A DNA stretch of 64,000 bases from Mytilus galloprovincialis (Eukaryota; Mollusca; Bivalvia; Mytilida; Mytilidae): positions 1,922,001 through 1,986,000 of the forward strand of contig NC_134840.1 in the NCBI RefSeq assembly GCF_965363235.1, read 5' to 3'. Numbering within the stretch: the stretch's first letter is position 1; each line of letters starts with the position of its first letter. Both the position numbers and the translations under genes were made by a program. Positions 1 through 13,039 of the stretch are shown piece by piece. The notes under the pieces are model-generated. The model was given only the letters and a program-made list of their open reading frames with translations. It was not told the DNA's origin and ran no database searches.

Positions 1-3000
1 AAGTAAAATCGTTAAGATACCACTGGCTCCCAATATTATCTCAAATACTGAAGCTACCATAAGTGAACCAGTTATCTGCAAAATATAGTTCAGATTCTGT
101 TTTTCATTTGTTATTTTTTTTTTGTCGTTATTTCAATTACTTTTAAAATAAGCCGACCTCTAAAGCAAGCGTATAATAACAAAAACACCGAATTCCGATA
201 AAATTCCAATATGAAAGTCCGTAATCAAAGCTCAAATACATTAAACGAAAGGATAACAAATGTCATATTCCTGACTGCATTTATCTGTGTAGATTAAATC
301 TGGTTTTCTAGATGGTGAGCCAGATCTATCAGTTTACTCAGAAAGCTTACTTTTGCACTTGGTTATCAGTAAAAGTGAGACAACAACGAAAATACACCAT
401 CAAGCATAACATACAGTCAATGATGAGACAACAACGAAAATACGTCATCAAGCATAACATACAGTCCATGGTGAGACAACAACGAAAATACACCATCAAG
501 CATAACATACAGTCAATGGTGAGACAACAACGAAAATACATCATCAAGCATAACATACAGTCAATGATGAGACAACAACGAAAATACGTCATCAAGCATA
601 ACATACAGTCAATGATGAGACAACAACGAAAATACGTCATCAAGCATAACATACAGTCTATGGTGAGACAACAACAAAAATACGTCATCAAGCATAACAT
701 ACAGTCAATGATGAGACAACAACGAAAATACGTCATCAAGCATAACATACAGTCTATGGTGAGACAACAACAAAAATACGTCATCAAGCATAACATACAG
801 TCCATGATGAGACAACAACGAAAATACGTCATCATGCATAACATACAGTCCATGGTGAGACAACAACCAAAATACGTCATCAAGCATAACATACAGTCCA
901 TGGTGAGACAACAACAAAAATACGTCATCAAGCATAACATACAGTCAATGATGAGACAACAACAAAAATACGTCATCAAGCATAACATACAGTCCATGGT
1001 GAGACAACAACGAAAATACATCATCAAGCATAACATACAGTCCATGGTGAGACAACAACAAAAAAACGTCATCAAGCATAACATACAGTCCATGGTGAGA
1101 CAACAACAAAAAAACGTCATCAAGCATAACATACAGTCCATGGTGAGACAAAAACGAAAATACGTCATCAAGCATAACATACAGTCCATGGTGAGACAAC
1201 AACGAAAATACATCATCAAGCATAACATACAGTCCATGGTGAAAGAACAACCAAAATACGTCATCAAGCATAACATACAGTCCAAGGTGAGACAACAACA
1301 AAAATACGTTATCAATCATAACGTACAGTCCATGGTGAGACAACAACAAAAATACGTCATCAAGCATAACATACAGTCCATGATGGGACAACAACAAAAA
1401 TACGTCATCAAGCATAACATACAGTCCATGGTGAGACAACAACAAAAATACGTCATCAAGCATAACATACAGTCCATGGTGAGACAACAACGAAAATACA
1501 TCATCAAGTATAACATACAGTCCATGGTGAGACAAAAACGAAAATACGTAATGGTGAGACAACAACGAAAATACGTCATCAAGCATAACATACAGTCCAT
1601 GGTGAGACAACAACGAAAATACATCATCAAGCATAACATACAGTCCATGGTGAAACAACAACCAAAATACGTCATAAAGCATAGCATACAGTCCAAGGTG
1701 AGACAACAACAAAATACGTCATCAAGCATTACATACAGTCCACGGTGAGACAACAACAAAAATACGTCATCAAGCATAACATACAGTCCATGGTGAGACA
1801 ACAACGAAAATACATCATCAAGCATAACATACAGTCCATGGTGAGACAAAAACGAAAATACGTAATGGTGAGACAACAACGAAAATACATCATCAAGCAT
1901 AACATACAGTCCATGGTGAAAGAACAACTAAAATACGTCATCAAGCATAACATACAGTCCAAGGTGAGACAACAACAAAAATACGTTATCAATCATAACG
2001 TACAGTCCATGGTGAGACAACAACAAAAATACGTCATCAAGCATAACATACAGTCCATGATGGGACAACAACAAAAATACGTCATCAAGCATAACATACA
2101 GTCCATGGTGAGACAACAACAAAAATACGTCATCAAGCATAACATACAGTCCATGGTGAGACAACAACAAAAATACGTTATCAAGCATAACATACAGTCC
2201 ATGGTGAGACAACAACGAAAATACATCATCAAGTATAACATACAGTCCATGGTGAGACAAAAACGAAAATACGTAATGGTGAGACAACAACGAAAATACG
2301 TCATCAAGCATAACATACAGTCCATGGTGAGACAACAACGAAAATACATCATCAAGCATAACATACAGTCCATGGTGAAACAACAACCAAAATACGTCAT
2401 AAAGCATAGCATAGAGTCCAAGGTGAGACAACAACAAAATACGTCATCAAGCATTACATACAGTCCACGGTGAGACAACAACAAAAATACGTCATCAAGC
2501 ATAACATACAGTCCATGGTGAGACAACAACGAAAATACATCATCAAGCATAACATACAGTCCATGGTGAGACAAAAACGAAAATACGTAATGGTGAGACA
2601 ACAACGAAAATACGTCATCAAGCATAACATACAGTCTATGGTGAGACAAAAACGAAATAAGTCATCAAGCACTACATACAGTCCATAGTGAGACAACAAC
2701 AAAAAAACGTCATCAAGCATAACATACAGTCCATGGTGAGACAACAACAAAAATACGTCATCAAGCATAACATACAGTCAATGATGAGACAACAACAAAA
2801 ATACGTCATCAAGCATAACATACATTCCATGGTGAGACAACAACGAAAATACATCATCAAGCATAACATACAGTCCATGGTGAGACAACAACAAAAAAAC
2901 GTCATCAAGCATAACATACAGTCCATGGTGAGACAACAACAAAAATACGTCATCAAGCATAACATACAGTCCATGGTGAGACAAAAACGAAAATACGTCA

Positions 3001-6000
3001 TCAAGCATAACATACAGTCCATGGTGAGACAACAACGAAAATACATCAAAGAACAACCAAAATACGTCATCAAGCATAACATACAGTCCAAGGTGAGACA
3101 ACAACAAAAATACGTTATCAATCATAACATACAGTCCATGGTGAGACAACAACAAAAATACGTCATCAAGCATAACATACAGTCCATGATGAGACAACAA
3201 CAAAAATACGTCATCAAGCATAACATACAGTCCATGGTGAGACAACAACAAAAATACGTCATCAAGCATAACATACAGTCCATGGTGAGACAACAACAAA
3301 AATACGTTATCAAGCATAACATACAGTCCATGGTGAGACAACAACGAAAATACATCATCAAGTATAACATACAGTCCATGGTGAGACAAAAACGAAAATA
3401 CGTAATGGTGAGACAACAACGAAAATACGTCATCAAGCATAACATACAGTCCATGGTGAGACAACAACGAAAATACATCATCAAGCATAACATACAGTCC
3501 ATGGTGAAACAACAACCAAAATACGTCATAAAGCATAACATACAGTCCAAGGTGAGACAACAACAAAAATACGTTATCAATCATAACATACAGTCCATGG
3601 TGAGACAACAACAAAAATACGTCATCAGGCATGACATACAGTCCATGATGATACAACAACAAAAATACGTCATCAAGCATAACATACAGTCCATGGGGAG
3701 ACAACAACGAAAATACATCATCAAGCATAACATACAGTCCATGGTGAGACAAAAACGAAAATACGTAATTGTGAGACAACAACGAAAATACGTCATCAAG
3801 CATAACATACAGTCCATGGTGAGACAACAACAAAAAAACGTCATCAAGCATAACATACAGTCCATGGTGAGACAACGACAAAAATACGTCATCAAGCATA
3901 ACATACAGTCCATGGTGAGACAACAACGAAAATACGTCATCAAGCATAACATACAGTCCATGGTGAGACAACAACGAAAATACGTCATCAAGCATAACAT
4001 ACAGTCCATGGTGAGACAACAACGAAAATACGTCATCAAGCATAACATACAGTCCATGGTGAGACAACAACAAAAAAACGTCATCAAGCATAACATACAG
4101 TCCATGGTGAGACAACGACAAAAATACGCCATCAAGCATAACATACAGTCCATGGTGAGACAACAACGAAAATACGTCATCAAGCATAACATACAGTCCA
4201 TGGTGAGACAACAACGAAAATACGTCATCAAGCATAACATACAGTCCATGGTGAGACAACAACAAAAATACGTTATCAAGCATAACATACAGTCCATGGT
4301 GAGACAACAACGAAAATACATCATCAAGTATAACATACAGTCCATGGTGAGACAAAAACGAAAATACGTAATGGTGAGACAACAACGAAAATACGTCATC
4401 AAGCATAACATACAGTCCATGGTGAGACAACAACGAAAATACATCATCAAGCATAACATACAGTCCATGGTGAAACAACAACCAAAATACGTCATAAAGC
4501 ATAACATACAGTCCAAGGTGAGACAACAACAAAAATACGTTATCAATCATAACATACAGTCCATGGTGAGACAACAACAAAAATACGTCATCAGGCATGA
4601 CATACAGTCCATGATGATACAACAACAAAAATACGTCATCAAGCATAACATACAGTCCATGGTGAGACAACAACAAAATACGTCATCAAGCATTACATAC
4701 AGTCCATGGTGAGACAACAACAAAAATACGTCATCAAGCATAACATACAGTCCATGGTGAGACAACAACGAAAATACATCATCAAGCATAACATACAGTC
4801 CATGGTGAGACAACAACGAAAATACGTAATGGTGAGACAACAACGAAAATACGTCATCAAGCATAACATACAGTCCATGGTGAGACAACAACAAAAAAAC
4901 GTCATCAAGCATAACATACAGTCCATGGTGAGACAACAACGAAAATACGTCATCAAGCATAACATACAGTCCATGGTGAGACAACAACGAAAATACGTCA
5001 CCAAGCATAACATACAGTCCATGGTGAGACAACAACGAAAATACGTCACCAAGCATAACATACAGTCCATGGTGAAACAACAACAAAAATACGTCATCAA
5101 GCATAACATACAGTCCAAGGTGAGACAACAACGAAAATACGTCATCAAGCATAACATACAGTCCATGGTGAGACAACAACGAAAATACGTCATCAAGCAT
5201 AACATACAGTCCATGGTGAGACAACAACGAAAATACGTCATCAAGCATAACATACAGTCCATGGTGAGACAACGAAAATACGTCATCAAGCATAACATAC
5301 AGTCCATGGTGAGACAATAACGAAAATACGTCATCAAGCATAACATACAGTCCATGGTGAGACAACAACGAAAATACGTCATCAAGCATAACATACAGTC
5401 CATGGTGAGACAACAACGAAAATACGTCATCAAGCATAACATACAGTCCATGGTGAGACAACAACGAAAATACGTCATCAAACATAACATACAGTCCATG
5501 GTGAGACAACAACGAAAATACGTCATCAAGCATAACATGCAGTCCATGGTGAGACAACAACAAAAATACGTCATCAAGCAATACATACAGTCCATGGTGA
5601 GACAACAACAAAAATACGTCATCAAGCATAACATACAGTCCATGGTGAGACAACAACGAAAATACGTCATCAAGCATAACATACAGTCCATGGTGAGACA
5701 ACAACGAAAATACGTCATCAAGCATAACATACAGTCCATGGTGAGACAACAACGAAAATACGTCATCAAGCATAACATACAGTCCATGGTGAGACAACAA
5801 CGAAAATACGTCATCAAGCATAACATACAGTCCATGGTGAAACAACAACGAAAATACGTCATCAAGCATAACATACAGTCCATGGTGAGACAAAAACAAA
5901 ATGCGTAATGGTGAGACAACATAACATACAGTCAAACACAAATGCATTTTTGTCGATGTTTTACTAATACATGTTTTTTTACGGACATTATCATGTTTAT

Positions 6001-8220
6001 ATGACAATACAATAGAAACATATTCAGATATGGCTTTTCTTACAAAAGGAAAATAAAATAAACAAATCAGTCAAAGATTGACTTTTCAGCAGTGATACAA
6101 CTCACATTTGGATCTAGAGAGAATGACTATTGTTTTCTCTTAGAATTTTAAGTTCAATTGCTAAGTTACTTTATAAAGTTGAGTTGAAGCATTTAAACCT
6201 TACCATATTAAGACGTTGTTGCCAATACGGTTGGTCATTAATATCTGTAAAATTACCTTAAACAAAAAAAAAATGACTATTTTATACATGTATTGTCATT
6301 GGTAATATCAGCACGTTGTATAACAATGGTTGGTAAGGCAAACAATACATATCGTTTTTAAAAGATATACAGGCAATCTACATATGATACTTACACATTA
6401 TTCATATTGAGTACAGTGTATAAATTGATAACTTACCTAATGTAAAGTTAGATATAACAACATTTGACGCATTCGATGATGCAACAGATATGTCTGGACA
6501 TTTCCATTCGTCAAACGACGTGAGCACTATGGCGGGAACAACATACGCATATTGTGGACACTGAACAATAGGTAGCCTATGAAATTAAAGCAACAATTTT
6601 ACATCATTAAATCCAAATTAATTGTTATTATGCATGGAACATCATAAAAATATATGTTTTCAAGATGAAAAAAATATATGCTAATTGGTCTTTGTTAGGT
6701 TGGTTTAGAAACATGTGTTGTAAGTCACAACAGTGGCGTAGCCAGGGTTAAAATGATGTGGATGCGAGAAAAAAAATTAGGACCTTTTATGCACTTTTTT
6801 TCTGACGTTTTTCCTGTATACATGTGTACTCCCCCTACAATCCGACAATGGCTAGATTTTTGTTTAATTTCAAAATACCCATCAATATATAAGTTTCTAA
6901 CAGAATTTTGTTGTTATCTCGTAACTACCATCATTAGATACAGTAATATGTGATGTTAAAGTTTCACATCCAATTGAAATATGAAATCTCAAAATGGACC
7001 CATTACAAAGGCCCTTTTGTATATGGAACTTCGAAATATAGGCTCTGAAGTGATACCCCCCTTTCCCGGAATTTGAGCCTCCACATGGGATTTTTTTATT
7101 ACTTGTCTTAACGCGTGCAGGGGACAGAAATGCCGGGCGTCCGTCATGTGTTGCCAGATTTTTGTGAAATTTATATTATCAGCAATGTCTTTGAAACTCG
7201 CGAAAATAAGTCCTGATCAAATAATTTAACCAACTATGCCCCTTTGAAATATAAATCATAATTGATATACCATTGCATTTGGCCTGAAGCTTTTATTTCT
7301 CTTTAGATATTAAAATTTAAAAAAAGAAAGAAAATGTTTTTTTTTAGTAACTGCCCTTGTATATTAGAATAGATAAATATGTGCACTACAGGGACTTTTG
7401 AACTCTTTTTTTGAAAATAAAATTAATATTGAAACAAGTCTGAAACGGGTAATTATTAGCCCAGAAATGATCACACTCCATAATAAATACTAGTCGTATT
7501 TAATGTCACAGGAAACGAATCATTATATATGAATTCGATTTCATGTCTTTTGAAACAGACATGCATATGATATTGGTCGACATAGTTTAAAGTATATGCA
7601 ATTATACGAGGAATGTAAAAATGTCATGAATCATTAATATTATATCCATCCAAGTTAAAATGTTCACAACTTCTGATTATGATACTTACCTTACACCAAA
7701 GAAGAACTGAATGACTGTACAGATACCGCAAGCAAACAACATGTTCCCCAATAGAATGGAAGCGACCTCTACGTCACCTTGAGCACAGATGGTTATAGCA
7801 ACTAGTCCAGGAGTGGCTAAATTCGAACTAAGAAGCATCAAATAATGCTGGAAATATACAACGGACAGTATGAGAAGATACAACGTATACTTGCCATCAG
7901 CCCGAATGGGTGTATTTTATTTGCACAAAGATATCATTGTCAATGAAGAATGGTCAATAATTAAGGGGGAGTCTTTCAGTGATATTACCATAGACTCATT
8001 GGCAGGGGTGTTACATGCAAGGTAATTGGTTTCTTTTAACGACATCTGGGTGTTTTGAATATATAAGAATATCTGATAACTACCTGAAAAGCTAGAAATA
8101 CTGTTGTTATCCATGTGGGATTGTCTTCTACTTTGTATTGTAGTCCTGATAATGTCCGTCTGCCTTCCATCTCAATAACCTTCTTAAATAATGATGGAAT
8201 ATATGTTGGAAAATAAACAC
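1..8220 (-). CDS. SLC23-type nucleobase/ascorbate transporter, 5' part (3' end outside window)
   Basis: Membrane transporter of the nucleobase-ascorbate (SLC23/NAT) family, expected to move ascorbate or nucleobases with sodium across the plasma membrane. Exons on the minus strand, in transcript order: 8220-8084, 7847-7690, 6576-6437, 6256-6204, and 75-1 (cut by the window edge). All junctions are GT-AG and the phases agree. The predicted protein shows the family's TM1 QHYL motif split by the first intron, then a TM2 region with GVRLPIVQ, a YAYVVPA stretch, FDEWKCP, an extracellular loop with N-x-S/T sequons (NAS, NFT, NFT), and in the last exon the helix beginning ITGSLMVASVFEIILGASG. A likely start is the ATG at 8170-8168 (purine at -3, G at +4). 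The frame runs on to the acceptor at 8221, so a further 5' exon is possible; an 18-nt candidate at 8626-8643 is phase-compatible but speculative. The intron between 6204 and 75 contains the 48-bp satellite. Substrate is not predictable. Confidence 0.85.
170..310 (+). repeat. Interspersed repeat family R1, degenerate copy
   Basis: A degenerate copy of a repeat recognised by the order of its phrases: a short run like 'aaaaatactgaa', then 'aaattca', 'gaaagtcc', 'aaaagctcaa', 'catattcctgact' and 'ttaaacctggtttt'. Other copies in this window lie near 23265-23465, 24185-24270, 33290-33400, 61005-61080 and 62410-62620, and reversed near 54975-55070, 56695-56740, 58490-58570 and 59620-59740. It directly abuts the 48-bp satellite. 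No coding capacity or target duplication is visible. The family looks non-autonomous, and its class is unknown to me. Confidence 0.6.
374..5931 (+). repeat. 48-bp satellite array, about 115 copies
   Basis: Head-to-tail array of a 48-bp unit that begins 'atggtgagacaacaacgaaa' and continues for 28 more bases, ending 'acatacagtcc'. Units differ mostly by single substitutions (for example cgaaaa/caaaaa, gtcatc/atcatc). Some units are shortened, notably the version ending 'aatacgtaatggtgagac', which recurs near 1547, 1860, 2272, 3402, 3765, 4367 and 4828. Blocks of about 10-15 units recur in the same order (about 1241-1745, 1915-2465, 3046-3600, 4255-4560), so there is a loose higher-order structure. 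The last third (4900-5890) is more uniform. Because 48 is a multiple of three and the unit lacks stops in several frames, long open frames exist on both strands; I regard these as by-products of the composition. The array lies inside an SLC23 intron. Confidence 0.97.
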
Positions 8221-9135
8221 CTAAAATTGATGGTAATTATGAATAACTATCTTCAAGTCAATTTCCACAATGTCGTTTGCCATTTTCGTTTTCTCTACAA
8301 ACTTATGATACTATAATGTATTCACGTAGTCCAAATAAAAGTGACCTCTTGGGAAGGTATGTTTACTTGTTTGACACTCTCCTGTCAATAAAGGATCTAT
8401 AAAACACGAAATTGACAATACCCTCATCAAAACAGTCTAAATAAATGGATTCTTATTCAAAGAAAAATAATTTCAAACTGACTTGCGACTGTTTGTCCTG
8501 CGACTTTCTGTCCTACATTCTGGAATAATATGACATGTATGAGAAAAAAGTAGATATATAAGTTGATTTATAACAACCTAAACATTTTCAAATATCATAA
8601 GTTTGTATATATTATATATACATACCTGTATTCAAGTGTTCTTCTAAAATATTTTGCTTTTAATAAAATTATAAAAAAAATATTGTATTTATATGGAAGC
8701 TAACATCCTTCAACTTTCAGTATAAGCACCATGCATTATACTGATGAAAAATGCATGACTTTTCAGTGGCAAAAGAAAACGGTCAATTCTAAATAAAATA
8801 TCATACTGCCTAATAGTACTAAATTGAAATAATTGGTTCAATTTGATTTTACACTTGGATTGTTTCCCTCTTCTATCTTACGTATATGAAGGTCACTTGG
8901 TCATTATTTTTTTAAAGTGCACTCATTTTACTTTTTACGCATTGTTAACGAATAATTGAATGCTTAGTTTGTGGCAATTGACACACTAAATGAAATATGT
9001 TGAGTTTATTATTGGTATGATTATTATAGGTAAATAACAAGTCTGGTCACATGAATTCTATTTACTTTTTTATCTGCTTCTAGACTACTCCCTGAACACT
9101 ATCATAAATTAAAAAAAAAACTTTCTGGGAATCTT
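8221..9135. other. AT-rich non-coding stretch
   Basis: No open frame with a recognisable protein and no clear repeat. It may hold the promoter or a 5' exon of the minus-strand transporter. The only exon-like candidate seen is 8626-8643 on the minus strand, with an acceptor-like 'ttttag' and a donor-like 'gtatgt'. Confidence 0.5.
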
Positions 9136-9142
9136 CACATGT

Positions 9143-9251
9143 CACAGGGGCGGATCCAGACATTTAAAAAAGGTCCCCATTCAAATGCATTGATCGTCCA
9201 AAAAAGGGGGTTTCAATCCCCCGGACCCTCCCCCCTAGATCCGCCACTGCA
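9143..9251. mobile_element. Short inverted-repeat element (MITE-like)
   Basis: About 110 bp with imperfect terminal inverted repeats: it opens 'caggggcggatccag' and closes 'ctagatccgccactg', whose reverse complement is 'cagtggcggatctag'. The interior has an A-rich stretch and runs of G and C. Termini of the form CAGxGGCGGAT are common in hAT-like non-autonomous elements of invertebrates, but I see no clean 8-bp target duplication, so the class is only a guess. Confidence 0.55.
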
Positions 9252-9252
9252 T

Positions 9253-9525
9253 GATATTATTCCATTGAGTAGTACGATCTATAGTTGTTAATTTCTGTGT
9301 CTTTTGGTATCTTGTCAGACCCGGCGGAAGAGTTGGGCAATCATACCCCACATTTTTTTTTACTATGATATATAAGATAAGATATATACAATATAAAAAA
9401 GAAGATGTGGTATGATTGCCAATGAGACAACTCTCCACAAGAGATCAAAACGGCACAGACATTAACAACTATATGTCAACGTACGACCTTCAACAATGAG
9501 CAAATCCCATACCGCATAGCCACCT
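9253..9525. repeat. Repeat family R2, two copies in opposite orientation
   Basis: Two copies of repeat family R2 face each other. The left arm runs from 'agttgttaatttctgtgtc' to 'gcaatcatacc', and the right arm, from 'ggtatgattgccaatgagac' to 'cattaacaactatatgt', is its reverse complement with differences. The spacer is AT-rich. Transcribed, this would fold into a long imperfect hairpin. R2 is recognised by 'gaagatgtggtatgattgcc' followed by 'aatgagacaactctcca' and 'aaggccttcaac'-like phrases. Confidence 0.65.
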
Positions 9526-10526
9526 ATAAAAACCTTACACACATAAGCTCTGGAGAGCTTTTAAACCAGATGATCAAAGACATATTCAACAGCCAGTGAA
9601 TACATCAGTACTTGCATATACAATATCAAATAAAGAGAGCAAGGGCCTGTATTATGACTTAATTTTGCATAATATCGATAATAGTAACTGATATGATCAC
9701 TTTACAACGAATATACATATCAATAATCATTTATTGTTAAATGTTTCAGTTCTTATAAAGTTATCTTATCTCATCTGAATATGATTTTAATTATTCATTT
9801 GTGCATTTCATAATTTATATGGTTGATGGATCTGATTCTGACCAATGCTAATATACTAAATTCACTATGGTGTTTATTCACAGTCACTTGTCTCAGAAAA
9901 AAAATCCTTGTTATATTAAGGTATATAAGGGGGGGGGGGAATTCTGAGACAAGTGCGTGTGTTTTATTGTTAATTTATATGTGAATAATTTCCTTTTTGG
10001 GCCTTATATATGACAAATATTCTATTCTATTCTATCAAATTCATACAAAACAAAAAGGTTTAATCAAGCAGCTACAAATGGAAAAATGCATTTATTGGAT
10101 ATAAACGACAAATGAAAAATAAAATGGGTTTCACATCGAAAGCACTATCCAATCCGGATATATTTCAAATTTGTCCGTTTTGATCCGCATTTTACAATAC
10201 TGGAATAAACTTCCGGCAATTTCTGAAAAAATAAGATTCAAGTTAGTCAGCATTAGTGTTGTCATTTATCCTTTATGAAGAGAAATATTATTTAGTTTAA
10301 TCGACAGGTAGTATCAGAACGTCACCCAGGACCGTTACTGTAACAAATAGTGTTCTGCATTTGTCGTATGAAAAAAAATATTCTCGCCGAAAACTAAATA
10401 CTTCTTGAATCTTGAATCTATGGACTATAAAAAAAAATATAGCAAAACGAAAAGACTAAAAACGCTTGGCATTTTTGGTTTTGCATCGTTTGACTTTCTC
10501 TGAAATTTTTAATAAAGGAACATATT
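9526..10526. other. Non-coding stretch with one small palindromic element
   Basis: No gene seen. At 9885-9898 and 9942-9955 there is a perfect 14-bp inverted repeat (cacttgtctcagaa / ttctgagacaagtg) enclosing a run of G. The rest is AT-rich and unremarkable. Confidence 0.5.
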
Positions 10527-10535
10527 ACTGACACT

Positions 10536-11422
10536 TAGTCCGAGATTACTTTGATGTCCAACGGCTGTTTTGCCAAATAAGCTGGGGCCGTGGGACGTCA
10601 GAGCTTGTCCCATATCAAAAAGTGGATAAATTCCCACCCAAAATAGATGCGCTGCTTCGTTGCTTCTGGTGCCGACTGACGACCTTGGAATTATATAAAT
10701 CGGTCATCAATCTGTTCATTTTTCATTTATCTCTTCATTTATGTAAGTTTCAGCTACCAGCTGCCAACCTTTATTTTCTCATCATTAGACAGTTTTCACA
10801 GTGACCCATCGATTTCGGCATTTTGCCTAAGTTCATTTTCAAAGATTATCACATGACCACGAGAAAACAGTGATGATTTATGCAAATGACCATAATGTAA
10901 CACCTCGTTCATTTACGATACAAGTTATCTAAATGTCCGAGAGCTTCCGATTGTAACGTGGTCGGAACTAAATGCTTCATACCGATCTCCTGTAAAGGAG
11001 GAGAAAAATCATGGTTTGCTACTAAATGTTAATCATCGATCTCCTATAAAGGAGGTGAAAAATATAAATATTTGCATATTTTGAGTCTCGAGACCACAAA
11101 CTCTCGTAACTTGACGTCCATTTGAAAGTGAAAGTCAAAATGCTGAAATCGATGGGTCACTGTGAAAAATGTCTAATAATGAGAAAATAAAGGTTGGCAG
11201 GTAAGTGAAACTTACATAAATGAAGAGATAAATGAAAAATGAACAGATTGATGCCCGATTTATATAATTCCAAGGCCGTAAGTCGGCACCAGAAGCGACG
11301 AAGCAGCACATCTATTTTGGGTGGGCAAATATCCACTTTTTGATATGGGACAAGCTCTGACGTCCCACGGCCCCAGCTTGTCTGGTAAAACAGCCGTTGG
11401 ACGTCAGAGTAATCTCGGACTA
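10536..11422. mobile_element. Foldback DNA transposon, 887 bp, with 9-bp target duplication
   Basis: Two arms of roughly 300 bp (10536-10845 and about 11115-11422) are reverse complements of each other with scattered differences. The termini read TAGTCCGAGATTAC at the left and GTAATCTCGGACTA at the right. The element is flanked on both sides by the identical 9-mer actgacact (10527-10535 and 11423-11431). A 9-bp duplication with very long terminal inverted repeats is typical of Mutator-like elements, so I infer a non-autonomous MULE-type foldback element. The 270-bp centre has no transposase and contains a short internal duplication, 'cgatctcctgtaaaggagg' near 10983 and 'cgatctcctataaaggagg' near 11038. 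The arms agree well, so it is not very old. Confidence 0.9.
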
Positions 11423-11431
11423 ACTGACACT

Positions 11432-12335
11432 AAACTCTTATTTTAAAGGCTTCAACACCATTAATTAGATGATCGCAACCAGGAACTATCACAGGTTTTT
11501 CTCAAGCTCACAAATTACACCTACATTTAATGTTGATCTGTCAAACTTGACCAATACACCTTATTGCTAATTGGAATTAGGCGCCGGTTGAATTATTGAC
11601 ATCATACAGCAATCATTTTTGGTGGAAGAAGACTTCAAGACTTCTGAAGGCCTATGGTGCTGGCTGTAAAATCATTGAACCGTTACCACCTCTGTATGCC
11701 GCGTCTGTTTCTGTGTATTACAATTTCAGAACAACTTCCTAGTCTTGACACCGATTTTTACATATGATTAAGCATCTGAATCATTTAATTTGTAAATTAG
11801 GATTGAAAAACAATCACTATCCATATCATAAATATGTACCCTTTTATTTTTGTAAATTATAACAGAATGTTTTTAATGTAGATATTTGTAGTATGCATGC
11901 ATGAATTTGGTATTGGATCGACTTGCCCTGTTTACATGTTCGCCCTTGGTCTGTTCGTCCTGAATTCTTTAGCCCATATAGTACGTTCGCCCTGTGTTCA
12001 TTCTATTTACTGATGTTTTATGATAAAATTAATAAGCCAATCAAAAACATTTTCTCTGAAGATTATTCTAACATGCTAGATTTCGAACTTGTGTTGTTTT
12101 CATCTAGTTGTAAAATCGTGAACATGGCAGGTGAATATTCATCTGCAAGGAGGTTCTAACACAACTTAAGGATAAAAGCATGGCTGATTGACAAAATTCA
12201 ATGATGCAGTACTACCATAAAGATAATAAATAGTAGTTTTCTCACTAATTGACATAATACTACATGTTATTTTTGTATTCAATTAAATCATTTAAAGCAC
12301 AATGTATATTGTACTATTCTTTTTTTCACAAAAAC
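11432..12335. other. Non-coding AT-rich stretch
   Basis: No gene, RNA gene or recognisable repeat was found on either strand. Short open frames here have no recognisable domain and no splice context. Confidence 0.5.
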
Positions 12336-12340
12336 CAACA

Positions 12341-12715
12341 AACAGGTTGCCCCCACCCCATTATGAGTGGTGTCCCTTAAATTAGGGACTCCCTAAAACA
12401 AGGGGTCATTTTACTGTTGAAAAAAAAAAGAAAGAAATTTTTAATATTTTTAACTCAAAAGTGGGAAAATTCATTATATTTGGAACAACTTTTCTAAATG
12501 AGGGGTCAAATTAATAAAGAAGATATAAGTTTAGAAACATCACACAATTCTTTTGACACGTTTTGACCATTTAATACTTGATAGATGCATAGTTCTTGGG
12601 GAAAAGTTTCATCAAATAATATGAATATGAAGGTGCTCATTTTTTACCGTGGGTTGAGATGTTCTTCCAATGAGGGTTACCCCTCATTTGGAGTGTTGTT
12701 CCCAACCTGTTAAAG
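12341..12715. mobile_element. Possible inverted-repeat element
   Basis: The left end reads 'aacaggttgcccccacccc', and the right end, read on the minus strand, begins 'aacaggttgggaacaacac'. The interior mentions 'aggggtcat'-like phrases twice. The similarity of the ends is limited to about nine exact bases plus a looser tract, and no target duplication was seen, so this is a weak call. Confidence 0.3.
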
Positions 12716-13039
12716 GTCCATCTTTGTGCATAATTCAAAATTGGAAATCTCAACAAGCATCTAATATTCTTACACAAGAAAATAAACCCTGGTCTGCTAG
12801 CTACATTTTGTACATGTTCATCTTTTCTACTGATTTAATAACTAGAATCATGCAAACAGACTTAAGAAAAAGGCATGTAAGCTCATCTTACAAATATGAC
12901 ACTTTTTCTAGACAATCCAGATCATGCAGATTGCGCAAAATACTTCGCTAAAAATTGTAACCTTTAAAATCGTTGTCGCGCACTAAAAACACCCATGGGG
13001 ACTTTTAAAAGTTGGCAGGTACAAAAAATGTATGAAGCA

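Noticed and set aside
312-5908. Long open frames of repeated MVRQQRKYVIKHNIQS-type text on the plus strand and CLMTYFCC or LLSHHGLYVML text on the minus strand
   Set aside because: They follow automatically from a 48-bp satellite unit that is a multiple of three and lacks stops. All are interrupted when unit length changes, have no domain or splice context, and lie in an intron.
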